From assembly GCF_040892595.1 (NCBI RefSeq), contig NZ_JBFRYB010000001.1, positions 3,286,001 to 3,350,000 of the forward strand: a stretch of 64,000 nucleotides of DNA, in the 5' to 3' direction. Each line of letters begins with the position of its first letter. Position 1 is the stretch's first letter. Below the pieces are notes generated by a model. It searched no databases, was not told the DNA's origin, and worked only from the letters and a program-made list of their open reading frames with translations. Source of the stretch: Zhongshania sp. R06B22. Its GTDB lineage: Bacteria; Pseudomonadota; Gammaproteobacteria; Pseudomonadales; Spongiibacteraceae. Below, piece by piece: positions 36,321 through 46,906 of this stretch. Both the position numbers and the translations under genes were made by a program.

Positions 36321-36722
36321 CTATTGTTCTTTAAGCGCCAGCACTGATAGCAATGCCGGCGGCATACGTTTTGGTTTTAAGCTAATCCTATCGACACAGG
36401 CTAGTCTAACTTGGGCTTCGCACAGCACTTCGTCGCCGCGATAAACGCGTTGATCAAAACTCAGCGACGCTTTAGCTGCGGCTATGACCTTGGCTGTGAC
36501 AATAAGTTGCTCATCTAGCTTCGCTGGTCGCAAATATTTTGTAGTTAGATTAGTCACAACAAACATCAGTGAATCATCGATGAAAGCTGCTTTATCAAAA
36601 CCTTGGGCGCGCATATATTCGGTGCGGGCGCGCTCAAAAAACTTTAAATAGTTCACGTAGAAAACGATGCCACCGGCATCGGTGTCTTCCATATAGACCC
36701 GCAACGGCATCTTGAATTCCAC
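36321..36722 (-). CDS. ybgC: Tol-Pal-linked acyl-CoA thioesterase YbgC
   Basis: A 133-residue hot-dog-fold thioesterase with the YbgC signature VYMEDTDAGGIVFYVNYLKFFERARTE, including the catalytic Asp and the Tyr/His-like region. It hydrolyses short or long acyl-CoA; in E. coli it interacts with acyl carrier protein and lipid enzymes. It precedes tolQ, and its ATG overlaps the ruvB stop by one base. Confidence 0.95.
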   Translation of the reverse strand: MEFKMPLRVYMEDTDAGGIVFYVNYLKFFERARTEYMRAQGFDKAAFIDDSLMFVVTNLTTKYLRPAKLDEQLIVTAKVIAAAKASLSFDQRVYRGDEVLCEAQVRLACVDRISLKPKRMPPALLSVLALKEQ

Positions 36723-37762
36723 TAGGCCACGCCGCCATTGTCGTTAGTGTCGGCATTTTTGGGTAGCTCTAAGCCAAAATGACGATAGGCGTGATTCGTT
36801 ACCACACGCCCGCGCGGCGTGCGCATAATAAAACCCTGCTGAATGAGATAGGGCTCCAATACATCCTCTATCGTGCCACGCTCTTCGCTTATGGCTGCGG
36901 CCAAGCTGTCTACACCTACTGGCCCACCGTCGAATCGCTCAATCATTGCCAACAGTAAACGACGATCTAAGTGATCAAAACCACTGCTGTCGACGTTCAG
37001 CATATTTAATGCCTGATCAGCGATTTCTTTAGTGACAATACCATCTGATTTTACGTCAGCGTAATCCCGCACACGGCGCAGCAGGCGATTGGCGATGCGC
37101 GGCGTCCCCCTAGACCGCAGGGCAATCTCATGAGCACCGCCAGCATCTAACTGAACACCTAAGATATTGGCCGAGCGCGCCACAATAATTGACAGATCTT
37201 TAACGCCGTAAAACTCCAAGCGCTGCACGATGCCAAAGCGGTCACGCAGCGGCGAGGTTAACAAACCGGCTCGGGTTGTTGCTCCGACTAAAGTAAACGG
37301 CGGCAAATCTAATTTAATTGACCGCGCTGCGGGACCTTCACCAATCATAATATCCAACTGATAGTCTTCCATCGCCGGATACAGTATTTCTTCTATATTT
37401 GGACTGAGTCGATGTATTTCATCAATGAACAGCACATCACCAGCATCCAGGTTGGTCATTAACGCCGCGAGATCACCGGCTTTTTCCAGCACGGGCCCAG
37501 AAGTCGTTTTTAGTGACACCCCCATCTCATTGGCCAATATATTTGCCAGCGTGGTTTTCCCCAATCCTGGTGGCCCAAATATCAGGGTGTGATCTAGGGG
37601 TTCCTTGCGCATTCGCGCCGCACTAACAAAAATATTCATTTGCTCGCACACCGCGGGCTGGCCAATATAGTCAGCTAGGGTCTTAGGCCGTATTGCGCGA
37701 TCAAAGCGCTCCTCTAGCGGCTCGCCGACGTCGGGTGCTACTAGGCGGTCAATTTCTATCAT
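36722..37762 (-). CDS. ruvB: Holliday junction helicase motor RuvB
   Basis: A 346-residue RuvB with Walker [17 protein letters not shown], Walker [11 protein letters not shown], the sensor region [18 protein letters not shown], and a C-terminal winged helix ([17 protein letters not shown]). It drives branch migration with RuvA. Located 15 bp past ruvA in the ruvCAB order. Confidence 0.98.
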   Translation of the reverse strand: MIEIDRLVAPDVGEPLEERFDRAIRPKTLADYIGQPAVCEQMNIFVSAARMRKEPLDHTLIFGPPGLGKTTLANILANEMGVSLKTTSGPVLEKAGDLAALMTNLDAGDVLFIDEIHRLSPNIEEILYPAMEDYQLDIMIGEGPAARSIKLDLPPFTLVGATTRAGLLTSPLRDRFGIVQRLEFYGVKDLSIIVARSANILGVQLDAGGAHEIALRSRGTPRIANRLLRRVRDYADVKSDGIVTKEIADQALNMLNVDSSGFDHLDRRLLLAMIERFDGGPVGVDSLAAAISEERGTIEDVLEPYLIQQGFIMRTPRGRVVTNHAYRHFGLELPKNADTNDNGGVA

Positions 37763-37777
37763 GTCTGATTACGGTCT

Positions 37778-38377
37778 TCACTTGATCATGTTTTTTAGGG
37801 CAGCGCGAATCAATTCCTCGCTACTTGCGTCATCTGCTTTTAAGGCGCTAATCGCCTTGCTTGCTTCCTGGGGTTTATAACCCAAGGCCACCAGTGCCGC
37901 CTCTGCTTCAGCAATATTCACTTTGGCAGCACTTACTGGCATTGCAATATTGCTACTCGAGCCAGGCAATTCCCAGTCCTTGAGCCGGTCGCGCATTTCA
38001 ATCACTAATCTCTCGGCGGTCTTTTTACCCACCCCCGGCAACCGCACCAAAGCAGCGGTATTACCCTCTTGTACGCAGCGCACAAAGTCATCGCTATCAA
38101 TACCGGACATAATCGTCAGCGCCAATTTTGGGCCGACGCCGTTAACCTTGATCAAATCGCGAAACAAGCGTCTCGATGTCACATCACTAAATCCAAATAG
38201 CTGCTGTGCATCTTCGCGAACTATAAACTGAGTGTAAAGCGACACCACCTGCCCCAAAGCGGGCAAACCATAAAACGTCGTCATCGGCACTAGCACTTCG
38301 TAACCTACGCCATTGACGTCAATAACTATTTCTGTGGCTTGTTTTTCTATGAGCACGCCACGCAATCGGCCAATCAT
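37778..38377 (-). CDS. ruvA: Holliday junction binding protein RuvA
   Basis: A 199-residue RuvA. It has an N-terminal OB fold ([13 protein letters not shown]), helix-hairpin-helix repeats ([36 protein letters not shown]) and a C-terminal RuvB-binding domain ([20 protein letters not shown]). It recognises four-way junctions. Ten bp past ruvC. Confidence 0.98.
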   Translation of the reverse strand: MIGRLRGVLIEKQATEIVIDVNGVGYEVLVPMTTFYGLPALGQVVSLYTQFIVREDAQQLFGFSDVTSRRLFRDLIKVNGVGPKLALTIMSGIDSDDFVRCVQEGNTAALVRLPGVGKKTAERLVIEMRDRLKDWELPGSSSNIAMPVSAAKVNIAEAEAALVALGYKPQEASKAISALKADDASSEELIRAALKNMIK

Positions 38378-38387
38378 TTACATTCCT

Positions 38388-38912
38388 TCATTTAAGACGT
38401 CCACGACGCAAACGCATCGCAGGCTCAGCAGCCATCCGCTGCAATCCTTGCCGCGCATTGGCATGGCAAATTGCCGCCGCCAGCGCATCTGCAGCATCTT
38501 CCTGTGGCGCAGCAGGCAGCTTAAGTAATATTTTAACCATATGTTGAACCTGGGCTTTATCTGCCGCCCCGGTCCCGACAACCGCTTTTTTAATTTGTCT
38601 TGCGGTATATTCAGCCACTATTAAACCATGGCTTACACAGGCGACCACCGCCGCCCCGCGCGCCTGCCCCAACTTAAGTGCCGAGCCCGCGCTTTTAGCC
38701 ATAAAGACTTCTTCCACCACTGCTTCAAGCGGTGAATACTCGGCAATAATGGTCGTTAAACTTTTAAAAATAATATCGAGGCGAGCAGGCAATGGACCTT
38801 GCGGCAGCCGAATAACACCACTGGTGATATAACGGTGATGATTTCCCTCCACCTCTATTACACCAAAACCCGTTTTTTGCGATCCGGGGTCGACTCCCAA
38901 AATAATAGTCAT
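38388..38912 (-). CDS. ruvC: Holliday junction resolvase RuvC
   Basis: A 174-residue resolvase. The first catalytic Asp is near residue 7 ([17 protein letters not shown]), the Glu lies in AVVEEVFM, and the C-terminal acidic pair in [15 protein letters not shown]. RuvC cuts Holliday junctions symmetrically. Order ruvC-ruvA-ruvB-ybgC is that of pseudomonads. I see no clear LexA site upstream. Confidence 0.97.
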   Translation of the reverse strand: MTIILGVDPGSQKTGFGVIEVEGNHHRYITSGVIRLPQGPLPARLDIIFKSLTTIIAEYSPLEAVVEEVFMAKSAGSALKLGQARGAAVVACVSHGLIVAEYTARQIKKAVVGTGAADKAQVQHMVKILLKLPAAPQEDAADALAAAICHANARQGLQRMAAEPAMRLRRGRLK

Positions 38913-39122
38913 AGATCCTATAGCTTTCGCTTCTTATCCGAGTAAGCAGAGATCAATACATTCATCGTTGACCCGAGTAAAATCCTAGCAATAGACAATA
39001 ATTGCAGGTGTATCAATCAAGAAATTGAGAGCAGCAAATACGCGCACCCGCCGCAGGCTCGCCCCACTGCTATTATGCACAGATTTACTGGAATAATGAC
39101 ACGCTCACGAAGCGCGGCTCTG

Positions 39123-39177
39123 GTGATGGTTTAGTGATGGTTTAGTGATGGTTTAGTAATTGACTAACAATGGTTTA
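39123..39177. repeat. Five-unit 11-bp tandem array between yebC and ruvC
   Basis: Three identical copies of GTGATGGTTTA (39123-39155) are followed by a degenerate unit (GTAATTGACTA) and one that keeps ATGGTTTA (39167-39177), all in 11-bp phase. It lies in the 294-bp gap between yebC and ruvC, otherwise without identifiable features. Possible protein-binding array or simple slippage repeat. Confidence 0.7.
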
Positions 39178-39206
39178 GCGACGTTATGGCAATGGCGCGA
39201 CGCCAT

Positions 39207-39962
39207 TTAGTGACCACTGTTTAATGCGATGTATATATCCTCAGCGATGTCTGCATTGGTATACACATTCTGGACATCATCCAGATCTTCCAATGCCTCC
39301 ACCAGACCAAGCAACGATTCAGCGCCCTTTATATCGAGTTCAATAGTCGTCGCCGGCAGCATATGGATATCTGCATGCTCATGCTCGAAACCCGCGACCG
39401 TCATAGCTTCTTTTACAGCCATAAAATCTGCAAGCTCGGTTTGCACTTCCATTGTGCGATCGTCATAAGTAATAACATCCACTGCGCCCGCTTCTAAGGC
39501 CGCTTCCATAAGCGTGTCTTCATCCAAACCCGCCGCATAGTGGATTTGGCCGATGCGAGTAAACAGATAGGCCACCGAGCCATCAGTACCGAGATTACCA
39601 CCGCGCTTACTAAAGGCATGACGCACTTCGGCGACCGTCCGGTTGCGATTATCGGTCATACATTCGAGGAATACCGCAACGCCACCGCTGCCATATCCTT
39701 CATAAGTCACTTCATCGTAATTGTCGGTATCAGCATTGCCCGCGCCCCGAGCAATGGCCTTGTCGATGGTATCGCGCTTCATATTAGCGGTGAGTGCTTT
39801 ATCCACAACCGCGCGCAATCGCGGGTTATCTTCTGGCATAGGACCACCTGCCCTTGCGGCAACCACTATTTCTCGAATGAGCTTGGTGAACACTTTACCG
39901 CGCTTGGCATCTTGCCCAGCTTTACGGTGCTTTATATTGGCCCACTTGCTGTGACCCGCCAT
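39207..39962 (-). CDS. yebC: YebC/PmpR family transcriptional regulator
   Basis: A 251-residue member, recognised by [28 protein letters not shown] at its start and [33 protein letters not shown] in the middle. Members bind DNA and also help translation through proline stretches. It lies between aspS and ruvC, as in many gammaproteobacteria. Confidence 0.97.
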   Translation of the reverse strand: MAGHSKWANIKHRKAGQDAKRGKVFTKLIREIVVAARAGGPMPEDNPRLRAVVDKALTANMKRDTIDKAIARGAGNADTDNYDEVTYEGYGSGGVAVFLECMTDNRNRTVAEVRHAFSKRGGNLGTDGSVAYLFTRIGQIHYAAGLDEDTLMEAALEAGAVDVITYDDRTMEVQTELADFMAVKEAMTVAGFEHEHADIHMLPATTIELDIKGAESLLGLVEALEDLDDVQNVYTNADIAEDIYIALNSGH

Positions 39963-40014
39963 ATCAGCCTCCCTGTAAGTAAGGTGAAGATATTACTTAT
40001 CATGGTGTATTGAT

Positions 40015-40042
40015 AACACCCGCTGCGGCGCAGACGGGTGTT
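40015..40042 (-). terminator. Stable hairpin between aspS and yebC
   Basis: AACACCCG and CGGGTGTT enclose an inner CTGC-GGC-GCAG stem, giving a compact hairpin. No T tract follows, so it may act as an mRNA-stabilising or attenuating element and not as a full terminator. Confidence 0.5.
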
Positions 40043-40061
40043 GGTAACGCAGTCAGCGCTA

Positions 40062-41834
40062 TTATTTTTCTTCTAATTTACGCAGGCGAATATTTAACTC
40101 ACCCAGTTGCTTACTATCAACCACACCCGGTGCATCGGTCATAATACAGGCCGCACTCTGGGTTTTAGGGAAGGCAATCACGTCGCGGATGGATTTGGCG
40201 CCGGTCATCAACATCACCAAACGATCTAGACCAAAGGCCAATCCACCGTGTGGCGGTGCGCCGTATTTTAAGGCATCAAGCAAGAAGCCAAACTTTTCAT
40301 CGGCCTCTTCTGGACCAATACCCAGTACGCGGAATACCGCTTTCTGCATGTCACTGCGGTGGATACGCACAGAACCACCACCTAATTCAGTTCCGTTCAA
40401 AACCATATCATAGGCAATAGACAAGGCCTCGCCCGGCGCTTTTTCCAACTCTTCCGGCGAGCATGACGGCGCCGTAAAAGGATGGTGTAAAGACGTCCAG
40501 TTGCCGCTGCCGTCCTGCTCAAACATCGGGAAGTCTACTACCCACAGTGGCGCCCACTCACAGGTATATAGTTTAAGATCTTCGCCCAACTTACAACGCA
40601 AGGCACCAAGGGCTTCATTAACAACCTTAGTAGTGTCGGCGCCAAAGAAGATCAGGTCGCCATTTTCGGCCTCAAGACGCGCCAAAATAGCTGCGCGAAC
40701 TGGCTCGGGTAAAAATTTCACAATCGGCGACTGCAGGCCATTTTCCAGATCAGATTTATCGTTAACCTTGATATAAGCCAGACCCTTAGCGCCATATATA
40801 CCAACAAACTTGGTGTATTCGTCGATTTTCTTGCGGGTCAACGCCTCATTACCGCCAGGTACTTTTAAGGCCGCAACACGCCCATCAGCACTGTTAGCTG
40901 GGCCTGAAAAAACTTTAAACTCGACTTCCGTCATCAGGTCGCCAACATCAACCATTTCCAATGGAATACGCATATCTGGCTTGTCGCTGCCAAAGCGCGA
41001 CATTGCCTCCGCGTATTTCATGGTCGGGAAACTGCCGAGATCGATATTCATTACCTCTTTAAACAGATCGCTAATCATGCCTTCGGTGACAGCCATGATC
41101 TGCTTGTCATCCATAAAGGAGGTTTCAATATCGATCTGAGTGAATTCAGGCTGACGATCCGCGCGTAAATCTTCATCGCGGAAACATTTGGCGATTTGAT
41201 AATAACGGTCAAAGCCAGACACCATTAACAGCTGCTTGAACAGCTGCGGTGACTGCGGCAAGGCGAAGAACTTACCGGCGTGGGTGCGACTAGGCACTAA
41301 GTAATCACGGGCACCCTCAGGTGTGGCGCGCGTCAAAATCGGAGTTTCTATATCAAGGAAGTTCTGGCTATCTAAATAGCGACGCAGCACTGACGTAATC
41401 TTTGCGCGCAAGCGTAATTTGTCAGAAATCTGCGGACGACGTAAATCTAAGTAGCGATAGCGCAGCCGCACGTCTTCACCAACATTAGTGTGGTCGTCAA
41501 GCTGAAAAGGTGGGGTTTCCGACTCATTCAGAATTTCCAGTTCTTTACCCAGCACTTCAATCTCGCCGGTCTTCATATTGGCGTTAACCGTTGCGCCAGC
41601 GCGAGCGCGAACCCGGCCCCGAATACGCAGCACGTACTCGCCACGAACACGGTCAGCAGTGCGGAAATGCTCTTCGGTATCTGGGTCAAAAACGACCTGA
41701 ACAATGCCTTCGCGGTCACGCATATCGAGGAAAATAACCCCGCCATGGTCACGGCGACGGTCAACCCAGCCACACAGGGTGACCTCCTGATCTATATGTT
41801 CACTACTCAAGCTGCCGCAATAATGACTGCGCAT
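40062..41834 (-). CDS. aspS: Aspartyl-tRNA synthetase
   Basis: About 590 residues of bacterial-type AspRS: OB-fold anticodon domain first ([23 protein letters not shown]), then the class II core with [64 protein letters not shown] and, at the end, [15 protein letters not shown] chose the ATG at 41834, giving MRSHYCG, the usual family start; a longer frame from 41885 has no support. Confidence 0.97.
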   Translation of the reverse strand: MRSHYCGSLSSEHIDQEVTLCGWVDRRRDHGGVIFLDMRDREGIVQVVFDPDTEEHFRTADRVRGEYVLRIRGRVRARAGATVNANMKTGEIEVLGKELEILNESETPPFQLDDHTNVGEDVRLRYRYLDLRRPQISDKLRLRAKITSVLRRYLDSQNFLDIETPILTRATPEGARDYLVPSRTHAGKFFALPQSPQLFKQLLMVSGFDRYYQIAKCFRDEDLRADRQPEFTQIDIETSFMDDKQIMAVTEGMISDLFKEVMNIDLGSFPTMKYAEAMSRFGSDKPDMRIPLEMVDVGDLMTEVEFKVFSGPANSADGRVAALKVPGGNEALTRKKIDEYTKFVGIYGAKGLAYIKVNDKSDLENGLQSPIVKFLPEPVRAAILARLEAENGDLIFFGADTTKVVNEALGALRCKLGEDLKLYTCEWAPLWVVDFPMFEQDGSGNWTSLHHPFTAPSCSPEELEKAPGEALSIAYDMVLNGTELGGGSVRIHRSDMQKAVFRVLGIGPEEADEKFGFLLDALKYGAPPHGGLAFGLDRLVMLMTGAKSIRDVIAFPKTQSAACIMTDAPGVVDSKQLGELNIRLRKLEEK

Positions 41835-41951
41835 GTGTTCTATTCTCGCTATATCAAATGTGTATCTAGGTAATGCCATTGGCACTGCGTGCTCTGTGCC
41901 AATCGCTAAATTCTAGGGGCCGCTAATGCTATGGCTCGCCCTATCTCAGCG

Positions 41952-42200
41952 CTAGGAGGCTGGTGCGGAGGACGAACCACCGGCAGAGCCTTCACCTGCT
42001 AAATTCTTCTTTTTACCACTGCCTTTAAAATCAGTCTCGTACCAGCCGCCGCCTTTTAGACGAAACCCGGCCGCCGAAATCTTTTTCACCAATGCGGCGG
42101 CACCGCACTGTGGGCAGTCTTTTAAAGCAGGATCACTCATTTTCTGCAGTGCTTCATGCTCGTGTTGGCAGGCCTGACACTGGTATTCATAAATCGGCAT
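41952..42200 (-). CDS. FmdB-type zinc-ribbon protein
   Basis: An 82-residue protein starting MPIYEYQCQACQHEHEALQKM, with C-x2-C twice (CQAC, CPQC) forming a zinc ribbon, and a Gly/Ser/Ala-rich tail. The family often lies before aspS, as here. Function is poorly known; a regulatory role has been suggested for FmdB. GGGAG precedes the chosen ATG. Confidence 0.92.
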   Translation of the reverse strand: MPIYEYQCQACQHEHEALQKMSDPALKDCPQCGAAALVKKISAAGFRLKGGGWYETDFKGSGKKKNLAGEGSAGGSSSAPAS

Positions 42201-42344
42201 AAGAAAACTCCCAAAACTCAAAGCAGATAAAAGAAGTCATATCGAGCCAAGCGGCGCAAAAGGAGCGGGATTATAACGCAAAGCGGGGGTGGCAATAAAT
42301 GCAGCAGCGAGTTTGAGGGGAAATAAACTGTTAGAGAGGGTAAA

Positions 42345-42379
42345 TCAGCCTCGAGCACATCAAAAAATGTCGAGGCTGA
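42345..42379 (-). terminator. Hairpin after the HU-like gene
   Basis: A perfect 10-bp stem (TCAGCCTCGA and TCGAGGCTGA) with a 15-nt loop begins 12 bp past the HU-like stop. The T tract is weak. Confidence 0.55.
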
Positions 42380-42391
42380 CGGCAATCAGAC

Positions 42392-42805
42392 TTAAACAGC
42401 GAAGTCTTTCAGTTTTTTCAGTGGACGAACCTTAACAGCAACACTCGCTGGCTTGGCTTTGAACATTGTTTCTTCACCAGTAAACGGGTTAATCCCTTTG
42501 CGTGCTTTGGTAGCAGGCTTTTTAACCGTGGTGATTTTCATCAGACCGGGAATCGTGAACTCACCCAGAGCACGCTTTTTAACACTGCGCTCAATCAGTA
42601 CTTCTAGCTCTTCAAGAACCTCACCAACCTGCTTGCGCGTCAAATTGGTGTTCTCAGCGATCTCGGTGAGGATTTGAGTCTTGGTCATTTTCTCAGAGAT
42701 AGCTGTTGTTTTGCGCTTGGGTGCGGCAGCAGCGGCAGCAACTTTCGCTTTAGCTGGAGCTTTTTTGGGGGCAGCTTTTTTGGGAGCAGCTTTTTTTATC
42801 GCCAT
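42392..42805 (-). CDS. HU/IHF-family DNA-binding protein with Lys/Ala-rich N-terminal tail
   Basis: A 137-residue protein. Residues 1-35 are an Ala/Lys/Pro-rich tail with repeats of KKAAPKK type, like the tail of histone H1 or of AlgP-type proteins. Residues 38-137 form an HU-like domain (MTKTQILTEIAENTNLTRKQV, GEFTIPGLMKITTV, then the DNA-arm RKGINPFTGEETMFKAKPAS). The tail could contact the DNA backbone or neighbours. It is a single-gene unit with a hairpin after it. Confidence 0.9.
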   Translation of the reverse strand: MAIKKAAPKKAAPKKAPAKAKVAAAAAAPKRKTTAISEKMTKTQILTEIAENTNLTRKQVGEVLEELEVLIERSVKKRALGEFTIPGLMKITTVKKPATKARKGINPFTGEETMFKAKPASVAVKVRPLKKLKDFAV

Positions 42806-43091
42806 TAGAATATTCCTGTATCACACGTTAAGTTTTATTGGCCTAAATACGGTTCTGAGCACTAAGCAGCGAGTACCGCACGCTGATCACACATCTGTGC
42901 CTGCGACTATCTATAGTAGATTGTGCTAAGCAATACAAGATTAATACGCTTTTTTCGGCCTAAAACACTACAAAAGAAGCATTATTTGTATAACACGCAC
43001 TATAACTCACGTAAATTTACGTCGCGACAAACTCGGCAGACCAGCCCTACAGAGCTTAGAATTGTGTTTGAGGCCAGCCCTAAACCGAGTT

Positions 43092-43523
43092 TTATGGCTC
43101 GCTCAACAGGGGGACATCGCTAGCAGCGTAGGCGGCGCGCAACCGTTTTAGGTACTTATTCAGCGCATCCACGTCATAGGGTATTGCTGGGAGCAGCCCC
43201 CAGACTGGCTTCGGCCACCCCACATCATTGGAAAACCTCGCAATATGGTGAATATGAAGCTGTGGCACCATATTGCCAAGCGCCGCCACGTTTAGTTTTT
43301 CGGCATTGAGCTCACTGCGCAGCAGCGCGCACGTGGTATTAGACTCTTTTAGATACAGCTGCTGATCAGCAGCGCTAAGATCGCAGATCTCTCGCAGCTC
43401 ATCACGCCGCGGCACCAATATCAGCCACAGATACTGACTATCGTTCATCAATAAGACTCGACATAGCGGTAGATCTCCCACCACAGCACAATCTCTTGCC
43501 AATACTTCATGTAATTTGAACAT
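43092..43523 (-). CDS. HIT (histidine triad) family protein
   Basis: About 143 residues. The triad-like motif is [10 protein letters not shown], followed by [10 protein letters not shown]; an N-terminal [21 protein letters not shown] is typical of one proteobacterial HIT branch. Such proteins hydrolyse nucleotide phosphates or phosphoramidates. The ATG at 43523 has AGGGG 5 bp before it. It diverges from proS. Confidence 0.85.
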   Translation of the reverse strand: MFKLHEVLARDCAVVGDLPLCRVLLMNDSQYLWLILVPRRDELREICDLSAADQQLYLKESNTTCALLRSELNAEKLNVAALGNMVPQLHIHHIARFSNDVGWPKPVWGLLPAIPYDVDALNKYLKRLRAAYAASDVPLLSEP

Positions 43524-43603
43524 CACTCCCCCTGCGGCCTGTACCGCGCAAGCGATCAATCGTAAAATGCTCGGACTCTGATAAACAAGGCCAGAACTTC
43601 ATT

Positions 43604-45328
43604 ATGCGCGCTAGCCAATTCCTTATTGCCACCCAAAAAGAAACTCCAGCCGACGCTGAAGTCATCAGTCATCAACTTATGCTGCGAGCAGGCATGATAC
43701 GCAAGCTCGCCACTGGGCTCTACACATGGTTGCCTATGGGCCTGCGAGTATTGCGTAAAGTCGAAGGTATTGTCCGCGAAGAAATGAATCGCAGTGGCGC
43801 GATGGAAGTCATGATGCCAATTGTTCAGCCCGCAGAGCTGTGGGAAGAGTCAGGCCGCTGGGAGCAATACGGCGCCGAACTGTTACGAATTGGTGATCGC
43901 CACAAGCGCGCTTTCTGTCTTGGCCCCACCCATGAAGAAGTCATTACCGACCTAATTCGCAATGAAATTAAGAGCTACAAACAACTACCGGCAAACTTTT
44001 ACCAAATTCAAACGAAATTCCGTGATGAGATTCGTCCTCGTTTTGGCGTAATGCGCTCGCGCGAGTTTATTATGAAGGACGCCTATTCCTTCCATAACGA
44101 CCAAGAATCACTGCAAGCTACTTACGATGTAATGCATGCAAGCTACACTCGCATATTCACCCGCCTAGGTTTGGATTTCCGGCCGGTGATTGCCGACACC
44201 GGCTCAATTGGTGGCAGCGGCTCACATGAATTTCATGTTCTGGCCTCTTCAGGCGAAGACGATATCGCCTTCTCTGACACCTCAGACTACGCCGCCAATG
44301 TTGAGATGGCCGAGGCACTCGCCCCTGCCGGCGATCGCCCTGCTCCCAGCGGCAACGTAGAAAAACTCTCCACCCCCGGCGCCCACACGATTGATGAAGT
44401 GAGCGCCTTGCTGAAGGTTTCAGCCAATCAAATTCTAAAAACGCTAATTGTATACAGCGATAGTGATGAAAACGGTAACAAGGACCTGATCGCTTTAGTG
44501 GTGCGCGGCGACCATAGCTTGAATGACATTAAGGCAGAGAAAATCGCCGGCGTCGCATCGCCGCTAAGCTTCGCCAGCGAAGAAGATATTCAGGCCCGCC
44601 TAAATTGTAAGCCCGGCTCTATCGGCCCCGCTGGGTTGGACATACGCGTTATTGCCGATCGCAGCGCAGCGCATAGTGCTAACTTTATCTGTGGCGCCAA
44701 TGAAGACGGCTTTCATCTGAGCGGCGTCAATTGGGATAGAGACGTCAGCTTTGCTGAAACTGCAGATTTGCGCGATGTGGTGGAAGGCGACCCTAGCCCC
44801 GACGGCCAAGGCAGCTTGCTAATTAAGCGCGGCATAGAAGTGGGCCATATATTCCAGCTTGGCACTAAATATTCAGAGGCGATGAACGCGACTGTACTCA
44901 ATGAAAATGGCAAAGATCAAACCATAACAATGGGTTGCTACGGCATTGGTGTCACCCGAGTTGTGGCCTCGGCTATTGAACAAAACCATGATGATAAAGG
45001 CATTCTTTGGCCAAGCAGTATTGCGCCTTTCGAGATTGCGATTGTACCTTTAAACATTCAAAAATCTGAGCGCGTTCGCGAACAAGCAGAGCTACTCTAC
45101 AGCTCCTTGCTGGGTATGGGCTATGACGTACTGCTAGATGATCGCAATGAGCGCCCCGGCGTGAAATTTGCTGACATGGAGCTAATCGGTATACCTCATC
45201 GCATCGTGATCGGCGACCGCGGCCTAGACAAAGGCATGTTCGAATATAAAAACCGTCGCGCCAGCGACAATGAGGATGTCGCACTGGACGATATCGTCGA
45301 CTTCATCCAGCAACAACTGCCTCGCTAA
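43604..45328 (+). CDS. proS: Prolyl-tRNA synthetase (bacterial type with editing domain)
   Basis: A 574-residue ProRS. Motifs include [68 protein letters not shown] (motif 2), and [17 protein letters not shown] (motif 3). The insertion around 230-400 is the INS domain that clears Ala-tRNA-Pro. It is followed directly by a lytic transglycosylase gene (TAA then ATG). Confidence 0.98.
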   Translation: MRASQFLIATQKETPADAEVISHQLMLRAGMIRKLATGLYTWLPMGLRVLRKVEGIVREEMNRSGAMEVMMPIVQPAELWEESGRWEQYGAELLRIGDRHKRAFCLGPTHEEVITDLIRNEIKSYKQLPANFYQIQTKFRDEIRPRFGVMRSREFIMKDAYSFHNDQESLQATYDVMHASYTRIFTRLGLDFRPVIADTGSIGGSGSHEFHVLASSGEDDIAFSDTSDYAANVEMAEALAPAGDRPAPSGNVEKLSTPGAHTIDEVSALLKVSANQILKTLIVYSDSDENGNKDLIALVVRGDHSLNDIKAEKIAGVASPLSFASEEDIQARLNCKPGSIGPAGLDIRVIADRSAAHSANFICGANEDGFHLSGVNWDRDVSFAETADLRDVVEGDPSPDGQGSLLIKRGIEVGHIFQLGTKYSEAMNATVLNENGKDQTITMGCYGIGVTRVVASAIEQNHDDKGILWPSSIAPFEIAIVPLNIQKSERVREQAELLYSSLLGMGYDVLLDDRNERPGVKFADMELIGIPHRIVIGDRGLDKGMFEYKNRRASDNEDVALDDIVDFIQQQLPR

Positions 45329-45988
45329 ATGTTTGGAGTCAGTACCAAGCAAGCTGGCCTAGCCGTATTAATGACGCGGCTAGGCTTGGTTGTCCTACTG
45401 CTAAGTTCAACGTTTAGCCTTGCAGATGCAGTGCCTGCTATGGATGGCGGCGGCGAGACCATGACGGCGGCGCAGCAAGAGCGCGAAGAATTACGGATTT
45501 TCCTGAAACAGGCCGTCAGCGATGCAGATAGCTTTAAGGACCGTTTCGATGCCGAGGTTTGGCTATTCGATATGTCCGGCCGCATGGCGCGATTTATTAA
45601 AGACCCGCAAGCGCGACTCACTTTTCTACGCAGCGTACACCGCGAAGCCAGTGCCGCAGACTTAAGTCCCGAAATAGTATTGGCACTCATTGAAGTCGAA
45701 AGCTATTTTGATCAGTTTGCGGTATCCCGTGTCGGTGCGCAGGGCTTGATGCAAGTTATGCCCTTCTGGAAGAAAGAAATCGGACGCCCCGATGACAACC
45801 TCACCAATGCAGATACCAATCTGCGCTACGGCTGCCAGATTTTGCAATTTTATTTACAAAAAGAAAAAGGCAATCTGCATCGCGCGCTGGCCCGCTACAA
45901 TGGCAGCCTTGGTAAAAGCTGGTATCCAGAGCGAGTATTTGATCGGTGGCGCCGGCATTGGTATAACGGCGAAGTAAACATTTATTAG
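45329..45988 (+). CDS. SLT-type lytic transglycosylase
   Basis: A 219-residue secreted muramidase-like enzyme: an N-terminal hydrophobic signal segment (about 15-33), a helical linker, then the SLT domain with catalytic Glu in IEVESYFDQFAVSRVGAQGLMQVMP and ALARYNGSLG. Such enzymes cut glycan strands non-hydrolytically. It begins directly after the proS stop, so translation is probably coupled. Confidence 0.92.
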   Translation: MFGVSTKQAGLAVLMTRLGLVVLLLSSTFSLADAVPAMDGGGETMTAAQQEREELRIFLKQAVSDADSFKDRFDAEVWLFDMSGRMARFIKDPQARLTFLRSVHREASAADLSPEIVLALIEVESYFDQFAVSRVGAQGLMQVMPFWKKEIGRPDDNLTNADTNLRYGCQILQFYLQKEKGNLHRALARYNGSLGKSWYPERVFDRWRRHWYNGEVNIY

Positions 45989-45989
45989 A

Positions 45990-46472
45990 CTAACGCGGTG
46001 GTCTGTCGCCGCCATGCTCTGGCGAACCGGGTCTGGGTGGCTTATCTTGCATGCGCCCCAGTTCTCGCAGCGCAAACTTAAGCCTCTGCTCTGGTGGTAA
46101 GGTCGCCAAGACAGTTGCCAGCACTTGGTGGCTGACCTGCTTTAAATTACTGTCAGCCATTCTAATTGCCTGAAAACCGCTATTAATTTGCACCTCAGTG
46201 GCTTGCTCGCTTTTTAATATACCCACCATGTCGCGCTTGGCAGCCCGGAGCCGCCTATACGCCTTTGCCATTTCTTTGCGATGCATCTCCAGAACTTGGC
46301 GCATAGGTTCCGCCAACTCCTTGGGCTCATCTTTCAATAATTGCTTAGCCATACCATGCATGGCATGACGCTCTTGCCCCATTAAACGATGGCCTATATA
46401 CAAGCCCAACAGCAAGCCATTTAGCACTAAGGAAACTAACAGAGCGATAACTAGGCTTTTACGTGAATTCAT
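45990..46472 (-). CDS. Periplasmic heavy-metal sensor-like protein (CnrX/Spy-like)
   Basis: About 160 residues. One membrane anchor (LVIALLVSLVLNGLLLGLYIG) is followed by a helical periplasmic domain with a His/Met patch (RHAMHGMAKQL) and repeated helices (RKEMAKAYRRLRAAKRDMVGIL), then LATLPPEQRLKFALREL (LTPEQR-like). This architecture fits the periplasmic heavy-metal sensor/CpxP-like family. Its ATG overlaps the upstream stop in ATGA; hence cotranscribed with the sigma and anti-sigma genes. Confidence 0.75.
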   Translation of the reverse strand: MNSRKSLVIALLVSLVLNGLLLGLYIGHRLMGQERHAMHGMAKQLLKDEPKELAEPMRQVLEMHRKEMAKAYRRLRAAKRDMVGILKSEQATEVQINSGFQAIRMADSNLKQVSHQVLATVLATLPPEQRLKFALRELGRMQDKPPRPGSPEHGGDRPPR

Positions 46473-46906
46473 AATTCTGTACCTGCAATCCAATTACTGA
46501 CTTCATAAGTCGCCGTTGCATCAAAGATATAGATATCGGGGTCGGTATAATCAGCAAAATAACCACTCGCCCCAAGTAACACACCTAATAATGCTGAGGC
46601 CATCGCCGCCGCAAAACTCAAACGCCAAGGCGGAGTAAATGACGGCTCGCGAGGCAGCCGCTCGCCGGGCAGAGCAATGTTCGCTAGGCGCACCTGCAAA
46701 GCTGCACTTGGCTCCAGATCAGGGACAATATCTTGATACCACTTAGCGAGCTCGCTTTCTTCACACCGCGCGTCTTGCCACCGCAGCGCGCAAGAATCTA
46801 TGCGCAGAAAAACCGGCAATAGCAGACGAGCTAAGAAGGGCCAATGCGAGGCATCAGCACCGTGGCGCGCCAACAGCGCAGAAAATATTTGTTCTGCCAA
46901 TGTCAT
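46469..46906 (-). CDS. Probable anti-sigma or accessory membrane protein
   Basis: A 145-residue protein, with an N-terminal cytosolic part (about 1-90), one membrane segment (LSFAAAMASALLGVLLGASGYF) and a short periplasmic tail. It lacks the zinc-site HxxxCxxC of many anti-sigma factors. Its start overlaps the sigma gene stop (ATGA), and its stop overlaps the metal-sensor start. The gene order sigma / membrane protein / periplasmic sensor resembles cnrH-cnrY-cnrX, which suggests the anti-sigma role (inference). Confidence 0.65.
   Translation of the reverse strand: MTLAEQIFSALLARHGADASHWPFLARLLLPVFLRIDSCALRWQDARCEESELAKWYQDIVPDLEPSAALQVRLANIALPGERLPREPSFTPPWRLSFAAAMASALLGVLLGASGYFADYTDPDIYIFDATATYEVSNWIAGTEL

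Noticed and set aside
43092..43523. HIT protein inactivated because its motif reads HIHHI
   Set aside because: The two leading histidines of the triad are present and variation in the last position is known in the family, so there is no good ground to call it inactive.
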